DNA from: Vanrija pseudolonga
Lineage: Eukaryota; Basidiomycota; Tremellomycetes; Trichosporonales; Trichosporonaceae
NCBI RefSeq assembly: GCF_020906515.1
Contig: NC_085854.1
Span: forward strand, 496,001-560,000
Length of the DNA: 64,000 nt
Direction: 5' to 3'
The position numbers were made by a program, and so were the translations under genes. Under the pieces are notes generated by a model that ran no database searches, was not told the DNA's origin, and worked only from the letters and a program-made list of their open reading frames with translations. This document shows, one piece after another, positions 51,580 to 62,364 of the stretch (positions are counted from its first letter, which is position 1; every line of letters begins with the position of its first letter).

Positions 51580-54076
51580 CTAGTTGCTCGTTCCGCTCGG
51601 GCCGGCCACGCTGCTGGGGCCAAAGTTGCCCTTCTCTTCAATCTTGATGTTGCGCAGCTTGTCGAGCGTCTGCGCAAACGTGAGCCCGCCAGCAGCCGAA
51701 GGCCTTCGCTCGCGCTTCTTGGCTGCCTCCTCGACCGCGGCGCGGTCCTCGCGCCTGCGGATCGCGGGGAGGTCGGGGGTAGGGAGGCCAAAGTACTCCC
51801 ATGGCGTGGTGCACGTCGCCACGGCACGGCGCATGCCCGTCGTCAAGCACTGCAGGCCAATCTGGTACGCCGCGTTCATCCAGCCAAAGCCCTCGCGAGG
51901 GACGAAGCGGAAGTCAATGCCCTGGTTGCCGTACTCGGCGTCGACCATGTGCGAGAGGCCGACAACGTCAAACTTCTCGGGCACAATGCCGTTGAAGTCG
52001 ACAAACGACACGGTCATCATATACACCCAGCGGTAGGCGAGGCGTGCCGCGTCGTCCAGGAAGCCATAGCGCTCGAGACCGACCCACGCCATGATCTGGT
52101 GTGGAGGCCAGCCGTACGGGTAGTCCCACTGCCGGTTCGGGCGGTCGAGCGAGATCTGGCCACGCGACTCCTCGGTACCGGATACCAGGCCACCGGCGAC
52201 CTCAAACTTGGGCATGGCGTTGCGCACCGTCTTGAGCGCCTGCGTCTCGGACGCGCATCCGGCCCACAGAGGCCAGAGGGTGGTGACCGACTCGTACAGC
52301 GACTGCTTCTTCTTCTTCGTGTCGTAGTCAAAGTACATGCTGCGGCCGTCGTTCCACAGGTACTCGTCCATGCGCTGCTTGCGGACGCGGGCACGCTCGT
52401 ACCACTCGGCCGAGTTCATCGGGCGCGAGGTCGAGAGCTCGCGCTCAGACGACGCAAATGCCTCCTCGGTGATGGGCCAGGGCGAGAGCTCAAACTCCTC
52501 CTCGAGCTCAAACTTGTCGTCGAAGAGGCAGTCGATCGCCGAAGCAATGTCAATCTCGTACTTGTACAGCAGCGAGTTGAGGTCGACAGTGACGAGGTCG
52601 GCGCACTTCTTCTCGAAGCGGTATGTCGTGTCGTGGCCCGACTCGCGCACACCACGGTCGTGCTGGAAGTACTCGTCGAGACCGGGCTCGACAATCTTGC
52701 CGTCGTTGTAGCCCTCGATAAAGTCGTTGACCGAGATGCCGTACTTGTCGGCGTAGGGCTGGAGAATGTGGGTGAAGTGGGTCGCCTCGGTCTCGGGAGG
52801 GATACCGACACCCTTGGGGCGGTAGCGCGAGAGACCAGTACCAATGTGGAGCGCGGGCTCCTGCATCCAGTAGCGGTGGTACTCCTTGATGGCGGCCGAA
52901 ATGGCACGCTTGAGCCACTCCTTGTTCTCGGCCATCTTGCTGCGGTCCATCTGGTTGAAGATCTGGAGCGCAAGGTCGGTGAGGAAAGGAGGCTGCGAAC
53001 GACACAGGTAGTATGTGCGGTTGCCGTTGAGCACCTTGTTGTAGTGCTTGATCTGGAAGATGAAGTGCTCGACAATGGCCATGGCGAGGTCGAGGCGGCC
53101 GTCGACAAGAAGCGAGAGCGCCATAAAGTACGAGTCCCAGTTGTACATCTCGTTGAAGCGCGCACCGGGGACGACGAACGGAAGGGCCTCGAGCTTGCCG
53201 TCGACCTTCTTCATGGCCAGGGCCAGGATACCGGGGGTCTCGTTGAGCGACTTGACGTACTGCGGGTCGTCACAGTCCTTTGGCAGCTGGATGACCTCGA
53301 GCTTGAGCTCTGGCTTCTCCTTGGCAATGCCCTTGTAGTGCTCAAACATCTCGTCCTCGCCAAACGGCACGTAGATACGCGCAATGTTGCGGCGGGAGCG
53401 GTTCTTGGGATCCGCCGCCGCCACCTCGATACCCTGTGCGTCGATCCGCCGGGTCAGGGCGTTCCAGAAGGAATTCTTGATCATGCGCGACAGGCGATCC
53501 ACAGGGTTCTCGGCGAGACGCGCCTCGTCAAGCACGATGAAGCGGCGGCCATAGTCGCGCGCGAGGGCGAGCTCCTGGAGCAGGTTGGACAGCATGTAGT
53601 TGCCGCGCACATCCCACGTGCGGTACGCGTTGGAGCTGGCCGTACCGAGCGAGATGAGCTTGGGGCCAGAGTCGTGGATCGAGATCTGGCAGTTGTTGTC
53701 GGTGTCCTCCTGCGCGAGAACGAGACGGATCGTCTCCTCGACGTCGACGAGGAAGCGGCGCGGCGCGGAAGGCACCTCGTCGTGCGAGAGACGGCGGTTA
53801 CGCTGGATCGTCTCGCCGTTCATGGTCATCGGGCGAGACTTGGTCGTGCCCGTCGTGCCGGCGTTGGAGAGGGTACGCGCGCGGGGGTAGACCTTCTTGC
53901 CGCCGTAGTAGTCCTCCGCCATGGCGTTGACCGGCGGGAGCGTCTCGTTGGCCTCTCCATCGGGATCGACGTAGATTACGTTCTTGGGCTTGGGCTGGGG
54001 GAGCTGGCGGGTTAGCGGAGCTCGGCGCGGCTGCACTCACCGTCGGGCGCACATGCTGCTCGGTCGGGTTGGACAT
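51580..54076 (-). CDS. NTH1: neutral trehalase (GH37), calcium- and PKA-regulated type
   Basis: Two exons (54041-54076 and 51580-54003) flank a 37-nt intron, giving 819 aa, close to the family length. It hydrolyses cytosolic trehalose to glucose. The regulatory N-terminus carries a PKA consensus RNRRLS (Ser85) and an EF-hand-like calcium loop DTDNNCQISIHD (residues 112-123), both features of yeast Nth1, which binds 14-3-3 proteins when phosphorylated. Trehalase signatures are PGARFNEMYNWDSYF (the second glycine of the usual PGGRF is Ala) and QWDYPYGWPPHQIM. Other blocks include GLSRYRPKGVG, ESGHDTTYRFEKKCADLVTV and RFVPREGFGWMNAAYQIGLQ. No signal peptide, which argues for the neutral rather than the acid enzyme. 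Upstream, several AGGGG motifs may give stress control. Confidence 0.96.
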
Positions 54077-55369
54077 TGCGCAGGTGGGTGATACAGAGAG
54101 CAAAGCCTGACGCGGGTCAGCACGTTGTCGTGCATCACATAGGTGCGGGATGGATGTCGAGGCACAACAGGCCTGAAATACATCCCGCTTGGGTTAGTCG
54201 CGGGGAAGCGAGGATAGGCCGCGGTTCCCCCGATAACACCTCGGCACGACACCGAAGCCACAAAACACGGCGAGCGCCGTAATGTGGAGGTGGGCTGCCA
54301 GCCGGCGTTCAAGTGGTGATGGTGGTGGGAAGGGCACCGGTGTGGAGAACGACTAGCCTTGTTCAGGCCATTGCTGTGTGTCCCACCAAGGCCATCGTGC
54401 CCCGCCCCGCGCCCACCACGCACTCCTCGTTATCGGCAGTGTTCCCGCCCCACGGGCGTGTTTGCACCACGTCGCTACGACGCATACCGCGCTCGCGATA
54501 CCGAATTCAGTACTCACTGTTTTAGGTGCTCGCTAAAGGTTTTGACACGGGTGTCACCTGACTGTCGAGCTGTCAGCTGAAATGAATTATCCCGGCGGCA
54601 CGCCACAACAAGCCAAAGTGACTTACAGATGGAGCAGGTGCTTGGTGTGATGCGGTGTGCGATGGGGCTGTGGGAGAGTGGGAGGAAGGTGATGTTGATG
54701 CTGACAGAGACAGCGAGAGCGAGGTGCGCAGCAGGCGGAGCGGCGAGGGGATGAGGGGGCTGGGAGGGGCTGGAGATTTTGAGGCAGCGGCGGTCGCAGC
54801 AGTGGCGAGCCAAGGTGCCGATAAGGAGTGCCCGTCGAGTGGGGGGAGTGCGAAAGGGGGCAAGAGGGGGTGTGAGATGGATGTCACGTAGAGTACAAGT
54901 AGGAAGAGGAGCGACGTGCGGGGCACACTCTCTTTGTGTCTTGCAGCAGAGAAAACGACGAGGAGGGGCGGTTGTGGACGGCGTGAAGGACTTCGCTTGC
55001 TGATGCTTGGCGGGGGGGTGGGGGGGGGGTGCAAGGAGGATGAGTGATGCAGGCTGGTGGGAGTTAGGCAGGGCTATTGCTTTGTCGGAGCCACGCCGGG
55101 CGGCGCAGCACGGGAGGAAGGGCACTTCGGCGCTACACCGAACACTGTCCGACGTGGAGACCCCGCAGTGCTATTTCACCGGCGACCACCTTCGTCACTG
55201 CCAATGACACCAGCGGCAACTCGACAGCGCGTCCGTCCTCCATCTTGAACAATCATCATCGACATTGACAACAACCATCGAACGCATCGACCTTTGACGG
55301 CGAGCTATACACTCTTTAGAATAATACTCCTACACGCTCATCCTACATTTGAGCAACTTTAAACCCATA
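54077..55369. promoter_or_regulatory. divergent upstream region of trehalase and hydrolase, with AGGGG motifs
   Basis: 1.3 kb between divergent start codons. Six AGGGG (STRE-like) motifs lie on the + strand at 54746, 54754, 54765, 54855, 54865 and 54964, that is 670-890 bp upstream of the trehalase ATG. The region is strongly purine-rich on this strand, so some of these are expected by composition. Confidence 0.5.
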
Positions 55370-57129
55370 ATGCCCCTCCACAACCCCGTATGGTGCGTAC
55401 TCTTCCTCACCGAGCCGACCCACGTGTTGTTGCCCCCAGCCGTATTTCACCGCTGACACACACAGGGAGGTCGTCGAGCCATACGCCGTCGCAACGCACC
55501 TATACACCGTGGCCGACCCGAGTGAGTAGTCCTGAGCAGCCGAGCCGCCGGGCCCTCGCACAGAGCTCGCACCCATGGCGACATTGCCGGCGGCTCGGAG
55601 GGGGTCCGAGGCCGCCGAAGTACCACATGTCTTGGCCCTTTCCACGCGCGGTGCTAACATTGTATGTCCAGCCTACGGCCGGTACCTCCTGCCGCACCAC
55701 CCGCCTACGCAGGCACTGCTCGACAACCCAAAGGTGCACCACACGTTCCGGCGCGTCTTCCTCAAGCCCAACTCGGCCTTCAAGACGTGGGAGGAGGCGT
55801 ACGAGACCACCGAGATTGTCTACTCTGAGAATGTCGAGCTCAAGGAGAAGGAAATCAAGGAAGGTGTCAAGCGCGGCGGCCGCTGGATCTTCTACTCGGT
55901 CTGGGAGATGGACGAGCCGGATGGAGGCTGGGAGGCAGGCGGCAAGGGCAAGGACCACGACCTGATCCTCGTCCACGGGCTGAGCGACTACGGCCTGCGG
56001 TACGCCCCGCACGTGCTCCACTTCCTCAAGGCCGGCTTTAGGGTCATCATTCCCGACCTTCCTTCGGTGAGCTATGCAACCCTTGAGTTAGCTGACGACA
56101 GTACGGTCGCTCGACAGGCATCAACTCGTACATCCCGTCCATCCACCTCCTCCCGGCGGCCGTGCACACAGTGCTCAAGGATGTCGTCGGCTGGGACCTC
56201 GCGCACGGTAGGACGCAGAAGCAGGTGTTCATCAGCGGGGCGTCGATGGGCGGTTGGACATGGTGGGTGGCTAGGGGCTAGGGGGGGGGGGGGATAGGCG
56301 CTGACACTTGCCCAGCCTCGACTACATCTACAAGTACCCTCCCTCGTCTGATTCGGCCAAGATCGTCAGCGCGGGCGACGACGCGAACGGCGGCCCAGAG
56401 GGTAACAAGCCTCCCCGCCCGCATGTCGCTGGCGCGTTCGTGCTGTGCCCCATGGTCGAGGCGTCAAAGGAGTCGACTCCGCCCAAGATTGTCCAGCTCA
56501 TCGGCCAGACTGTCCGCGCCATTGCCGGCGCCCTTCCCGTGGTGAAGGGCGTGCGAGGTGGGTTGGAAGGAATGACAAAGCTGACTCCAGGCAATGTTAG
56601 TGATGACCCGCGTGTCGAGGCCGACTTCTTTGCGGACCGTGAGTGCCAGCGGAGCGTGGAGACGTCGCCACGCGGTCGCTGATTCTGACGCTGACACACA
56701 CACAGCACTGTGCTACCATGGCCTATTGCGCGTCGGCACTGGCCTCTCGCTGCTGGATGGCATGATCGAGGTGCAAAAGGACGCCGAGGGGATTGACGCG
56801 CCGATCCGCCTCGTCCACGGTAACGCTGACCGCGCGACGTCGTACCACGGAACCGAGAAGTTGTTTGCGCGCCTGCCAAACAAGGACAAGCAGATCACGA
56901 TTTACGACGGCTACGAGCACGGTGAGTTCACGAGATTGTAGGTCAAAGCGAGGCACTGCTGACACACGCAGTCATGCTCAAGGTGAGGAAGAGAGATTTG
57001 GGCTAGAGGCCTGTGCTGGGAGGGGCGTTGCTGATGCTGTTGCAGGTTGGGATTGACGCTGCCGATGATGAGAAGCGGCAGCGTGTCCTTGCCGACTGGC
57101 GCTCGTGGCTCATTGAGCGGTGCAAGTAG
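55370..57129 (+). CDS. alpha/beta hydrolase, monoacylglycerol-lipase-like
   Basis: Eight exons (55370-55392, 55466-55521, 55672-56066, 56102-56262, 56316-56638, 56706-56921, 56972-56982, 57046-57129) give 422 aa. One intron is 35 nt and exon 7 is only 11 nt. The fold is clear: DHDLILVHGLSDYGLRYAPH gives the HG oxyanion motif. VFISGASMGGWT holds the nucleophile elbow G-x-S-x-G (Ser). IRLVHGNADRATSY supplies the Asp and IYDGYEHVML the His. The catalytic triad is thus complete. The closest general type is the serine aminopeptidase/monoglyceride-lipase family (Hydrolase_4), which cleaves lipid esters. Substrate is not known. The N-terminal 90 residues (KPNSAFKTWEEAYETTEIVY) precede the hydrolase core. 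No signal peptide, so the enzyme is probably cytosolic. Confidence 0.85.
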
Positions 57130-57768
57130 GCGCGTAGGCGCGTGTACGTGTTGCGTTATAGAGTTTGTGCATGCCAGTGGTGCCCAGAGGTGGTGCATGG
57201 CATAGATGTAAACAAAGGAATGCCCAGCTGCTTTCGCCAGTGCCACTGCCGGGGAAAAGGCCCAAATGCCGCCTGGGTGGGCTCAGGGCCTAGAGGGTTG
57301 ACGGGGGTCAAGGCGCGTGGATCCGTGCGGCGACGACGCGCCGCGCGCGAGCCAGGGGGGAGGGGGGGAGGGCCACGACGGGCACTAGGCTGCTCCCGGG
57401 CTGTCACGCCTGACCCAAGTTGGGCCAAGTTGAGCCCAGCCAGCCAGGCAAGGAAAGGCAAGCCAGCCAGCCAGCCAGGCCCACCAGCCCAGCCCAGCCC
57501 AGCCCAGCTTCCGCCTGCCTGCCTGCCTGGCTGCACCCCCCCGCCCGTCTGCCGCCGCCGTCGCGCGCCTCGCCGCCGCCGATTGTAACACAACACGGCA
57601 GCTTCGACCACACCGTTACATCCCAAGTCGACCCTTCCTCGTCTTCTCCTCCAACTCGACCATTTCTCTACTTTGTTCAACCACCTCGACTCTTATCGCT
57701 GCCCCTCCAGCTGATCAGTTTCGAGCACGCAACAAAGCATTCCAGGTTTGTTCAACAACTTTAAAAAG
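57130..57768. promoter_or_regulatory. upstream region of alpha-tubulin
   Basis: Contains a CCAGCCAGCC/CAGCCCAGCCC repeat tract (57440-57535) and then a pyrimidine-rich leader start (57610-57715). The leader intron begins at 57769. Confidence 0.5.
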
Positions 57769-58109
57769 GTACGCTGGGCGACGTGTTGTGCGGCGCGCAT
57801 GTGCTCACGCCGTCTCTCCCCCGCGCCCGCTGCTGCCGCCGCCCCCACCACCCACCTGCTGCCGCTACCACGACCGTTCTCGTCCTATTCATTCGCACCC
57901 ACCTACCACCCACCGATCCGCCCCCGTCCCGCGCGCTGCCAACGCCCACGCCGCCTACTTTCCTATCCGGTCCACTCCTCTTGCCTCGTCGCTCGTCCCA
58001 ACTACTTTCCTCCTCCTCCCCCCTGCATCCCACAACTCGCAACTTCCACGTTCTATAATCCTGCTGCTTGCGCCGCGCAGACTTATCTAACTCTCCTTTT
58101 CCTCAACAG
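57769..58109 (+). other. 5' leader intron of the alpha-tubulin gene
   Basis: AAAAAG|GTACGC opens a 341-nt interval that ends in TATCTAACTCTCCTTTTCCTCAACAG, with a CTAAC branch site, a pyrimidine tract and a CAG acceptor five bases before the start codon. Most of the interval is C/T-rich. Highly expressed tubulin genes often carry a leader intron. Confidence 0.65.
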
Positions 58110-58114
58110 TCACT

Positions 58115-59823
58115 ATGCGTGAGGTCATCTCGGTGAGTGTGACGGCCACACACTACGCGGCGTTTGCTAACACTCGCCCTCCAGCTCCACGTCGGTCAGG
58201 CCGGTGCGTACTACTACAACCTCACCAGTGTAGCCCCCCGTCACGCAGGGCTGCTACACGACGCTACTGCGAAACTAACCACCACGCAGGTGTCCAGATC
58301 GGTAATGCGTGCTGGGAGCTCTACACCATTGAGCACGGCCTGAGCGTACGTTGACGTGGAACGGCGGCGGCGCGCGCTTGCGCTCGCTCGCTCGCGCTTG
58401 GACACTCTGCTCACGCAGTGCACAGCCCGACGGTCGCCTTTTGGAAACCTCTCCTTCGCACAACGACGACGGTTTCTCGACCTTCTTCTCCGAGACCGGC
58501 TCGGGCAAGCATGTCCCCCGTTCGCTTTACGTGAGTAGTGAACAAGCAACAAAAAAATCGGCGGGGCGCCAGCGCCAACACGCCGCGCGGACCCGGCCCC
58601 TTGCCTACACGTGCTGACATGCGCCTCCCACAGGTCGACCTCGAGCCCAATGTCGTTGACGAGGTCCGCACCGGCACCTACCGCTCGCTCTTCCACCCCG
58701 AGACCATGATCACGGGCAAGGAGGACGCTGCCAACAACTACGCCCGTGGTCACTACACCATTGGCAAGGAGCTTGTCGACTCGGTCCTCGAGCAGGTCCG
58801 TCGCCTTGCCGACAACTGCTCGGGCCTCCAGGGCTTCTTCGTCTTCCACTCGTTTGGTGGTGGTACCGGCTCGGGTTTCGGTGCCCTCCTCCTTGAGCGT
58901 CTCTCGACCGACTACGGCAAGAAGTCCAAGCTCGAGTTCTCGGTCTACCCCGCCCCCAAGATGTCGACCTCGGTTGTCGAGCCCTACAACTCGGTCCTCA
59001 CCACCCACACCACCCTCGAGCACTCTGACTGTTCGTTCATGGTCGACAACGAGGCGTGAGTGGAGGGCAAAGAGAGTGGAGCTGACAAGTGCTTAGTATC
59101 TACGACATCTGCCGTCGCAACCTCGGCATTGCCTCGCCCTCGTTCACCAACCTTAACCGCCTTATCGCCCAGGTCGTCTCGTCGATCACCGCTTCGCTCC
59201 GTTTCGACGGCTCGCTCAACGTCGACTTGAACGAGTTCCAGACCAACCTGGTCCCCTTCCCCCGTATCCACTTCCCCCTGGCCACGTACGCCCCCGTCAT
59301 CTCGGCCGAGAAGGCGTTCCACGAGTCCAACTCGGTTGCCGAGATGACCATCTCGTGCTTCGAGTCCAACAACCAGATGGTCAAGTGCGACCCCCGCCAG
59401 GGCAAGTACATGGCCTGCTGTCTTCTCTACCGTGGAGACGTTGTCCCCAAGGACGTCAACGCTGCCGTCGCCAACGTCCGCACCAAGCGCACCATCCAGT
59501 TCGTCGACTGGTGCCCTACCGGCTTCAAGCTCGGTATCTGCAACGAGCCCCCTGCGCTCGTTCCCGGTGGCGACCTCGCCAAGGTCTCGCGCTCGCTCTG
59601 CATGCTCTCCAACACGACTGCCATTGCCACCGCCTGGGCCCGTCTTGACAACAAGTTCGACCTTCTCTACTCTAAGCGTGCCTTCGTCCACTGGTACGTT
59701 GGTGAGGGTATGGAGGAGGGTGAGTTCTCCGAGGCTCGTGAGGACCTTGCCGCTCTTGAGAAGGACTACGAGGAGGTTGGCATCGACTCTGTCGACGCCG
59801 AGGAGGAGGAGGGCGAGTACTAG
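58115..59823 (+). CDS. TUB1: alpha-tubulin
   Basis: Six exons (58115-58132, 58185-58203, 58290-58345, 58426-58530, 58634-59055, 59097-59823; introns 52, 86, 80, 103 and 41 nt) give 448 aa. The first three exons are tiny. Hallmarks are [20 protein letters not shown] at the start, the nucleotide-binding loop [40 protein letters not shown] with the catalytic Glu that acts on the beta-tubulin GTP, and the acidic C-terminus ending in EEEEGEY. The terminal Tyr would allow the detyrosination cycle. The acetylation loop around residue 40 reads [20 protein letters not shown] and has no lysine at the Lys40 position. The acceptor of intron 3 must be the second of two nearby AGs (TGCACAG) to keep the frame. 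Confidence 0.97.
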
Positions 59824-60793
59824 ACGTCTAGTCGTAACGTAATGTCGTGTCCTTGATTCATCGTTTGTTAGTAGTGCGTATGCGAGTGCTGCACCGAGCG
59901 GGGCGAGGTGCGGCACGAGCGCGAGGGGGAGGGGCGGGGGGTAGCACTGACGCGTGTGCGTCTGGTGGCGACTGCGAGGCCAGTCAGTCTCGCCAACTGT
60001 AACCCCGACGCGTTGGTTTTTCCTTTTTGTTGTTGTCTCCGTCCGTGTGCCTGAGCGTCGTCAGTCGTCCGACGGGGGTGAGTGGTATAGGGGAGGGGCG
60101 GATAAGGCAGCGAGTGTGGCACCTGGCCCACTTGGCCAGGCTCAACGGGTAATCTCGACTGCGGTGCCCCTCCGCACCCCACAACGGCGTGTTGGCCGGC
60201 GAGCGTCCGACCTCCGCAAGGCAGCGGCTACTCCGTCATGTCTATAAGAGCAGCAGCATGAATGGAGGCGGCTGCACGACGTCTCCCTCGTCTCGTCTCC
60301 CAGATATCCAGATTCCGGGCGCGTGACCGCGGCACCCGGTATCGACTCGCACATCGGCCTTCACATCTCGGGCCATCGGCGACATCGCGACGACGACGAC
60401 GGCTTGCGTGATCCGCCAAGCGCGCGCCTGGCGGCAACACTCCGCACGCACGACCGCCCACTCGACCCACTCTGGCCGGATACTATAAGACGGCCTGAGC
60501 TGAGCCCCATGCCCCCAGACGCAACGGACAGCGACGCCCCGCCGCAGCCTCAGCCCAACCGCTCCAACCGCAGAGTACACCTCCTCGCGTCGACCCCAGC
60601 AGAGTGGGACAGCCTCATCCCGACCCCCGACCTCTCCCAGACGCCGTCACTCCCCTTCCAGCCGAGCTCGTCACGCACGAGGCAAGAACAGCGCGAGTGG
60701 TACGCGCAGCACCCCGTCCCTCTCCCGCACGACCCAAGGCCATCACTGCACGCCCGTCCTAACCCCTCTGCGCGCGCCCTGCCCCCGCCCACC
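59824..60793. promoter_or_regulatory. region between alpha-tubulin and nitrilase
   Basis: Holds the 3' flank of alpha-tubulin and the nitrilase promoter. Two TATAAG sequences lie at 60243-60248 and 60484-60489. The nitrilase frame is open upstream as far as 60323, so part of this region might be translated (see the nitrilase entry). Confidence 0.5.
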
Positions 60794-62109
60794 ATGGTCC
60801 GCGTCGCTGCGATCCAGGCCGCGCCGGTCGCGTACGACCTCCACAAGAGCATGCACAAGCTCCGCTCGCTTGTCTTCGCCGCGCGGGATAACGGCGCCGA
60901 ACTCGTCGTCTTGCCCGAGGCGTTTCTGAGCGCGTACCCCCGCCATCTTGATTTCAAGATTGGCTCCCGCACCGCCGAGAACCGCGAGTGGTATGGCAAG
61001 TATGTCAAGGTGAGTACGCCCGAGGTGGGTATGGCGGGGGTGGGGTGGGTGGGCGATGAGACGTGGGTGCTTGCGCGCTGCTCCACTCCGCCCGGCTGCA
61101 CCTCGCGAGCTTTAGCTGACGCCCCAGTCCTCCGTCAAGGTCCCCCTCGGCGCCGAAGGCCGCGACTGGCTCTCGACCTCGACCGAACAGCGCCCAGAGC
61201 AAGACTTCTGGGCGTTCCAACAGCTCGCGCAGATCGCAAAGAAGTACGCCATCTTCCTGTCCGTCGGCGTGGTGGAAGCGAGCAACGTCGGCTCAACGCT
61301 CTGGTGCACCAACCTGCTGTTCGGGCCCAACGGCGTGTTGCTGAGCAAGCACCGCAAACTCCAGCCGACCGCCGCGGAGCGCATTGTGTGGTCCCAGGGC
61401 GAGGGGACCAACCCCATCGGCCTGAAGCGCGATGCCGAGGGCGCGGGCGCGGGGAGCAGCGATAATATGCCCGTCGTGCAGACTTCTATTGGCAAAGTCG
61501 GGGCGCTGATCTGCTGGGAGAGTGAGTAGTGCCGAGCGAGCCGCAGGCGAGCGAGGCAGCGTGCATCGCGGCATGACCTGCCTCGCTGCCACAAGCACCC
61601 CCCGCGCACTCGCTGACGCTCGTGCTCCATTCCAGACTACATGCCCCTCGCCCGATACCTCCTCTACAAGAAGGGCGTCGAGATCTACCTCGCGCCCACG
61701 GCCGACGGGCGCACGACCTGGCTGCCGACGATGCAGCACGTCGCGATGGAGGGCCGCTGCTTTGTCATCACGGCAAACCAGTACCAGGCGGCCGGCGACT
61801 TTCCGCCCGATTACCCCCCCTCCGTCGGCGACGAGGTCAAGGCCGAGAAGCTGCCCGAGGTTTGGAGTCGCGGCGGGAGCGCGATTGTCGGCCCGCTCGG
61901 GGACGTGCTGGCTGGGCCTTTGTGGGACAAGGAGGGCATCATCTACGCTGATGTGAGTGGCACAAGAAGGAGGGGAGATAGGTGGCTAACGCCACGCCCA
62001 GCTCGACCTCGGGCTCATCGACGGCGCAAAGCTCGACTTTGACCCCGTCGGCCACTACTCGCGCGAGACGCTCCTCATGGAGCTGCTCGGCCAGGTTGGC
62101 GGCTCGTAG
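60794..62109 (+). CDS. carbon-nitrogen hydrolase, nitrilase type
   Basis: Four exons (60794-61009, 61128-61521, 61636-61952, 62002-62109; introns 118, 114 and 49 nt) give 344 aa. The catalytic triad is complete: Glu in LVVLPEAFLSAYPR, Lys in LSKHRKLQPTAAER and Cys in VGALICWENYMPLARYLLYK. YLAPTADGRTTWLPTMQHVA and VITANQYQAAGDFP are further blocks of true nitrilases, which convert nitriles to acids and ammonia. Cyanide hydratase is an alternative, but the family cannot be divided by eye. The start has an ideal context (ACC before ATGG) and opens directly on the domain (MVRVAAIQAAPVAYDL). The frame stays open upstream with in-frame ATGs at 60508 and 60323. A longer form with a Pro/Ser-rich N-terminus is possible. 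Confidence 0.88.
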
Positions 62110-62364
62110 TGTAGTGTGAGCGAGGACAGGGGCCGCAGCAAGAAATCAAATCAAGTGCATCGCGCACGCAACAAGCAAACAGTAGCATCATGTATCGACG
62201 TGTGGACCTATCGCGAGGCTGGCTCCAGCGAATTGTTGTTGTGGTGGTGGTGGTAGTACATCGCCAACGAGTGTATTATAGTTTGTGGCGGCGGGTGTGT
62301 TGTATGTGGGTGCAGGCGCAACAGCGTGTACTTGGAACAGTGGCGGCTCTCCAGCGCTCCGCGC

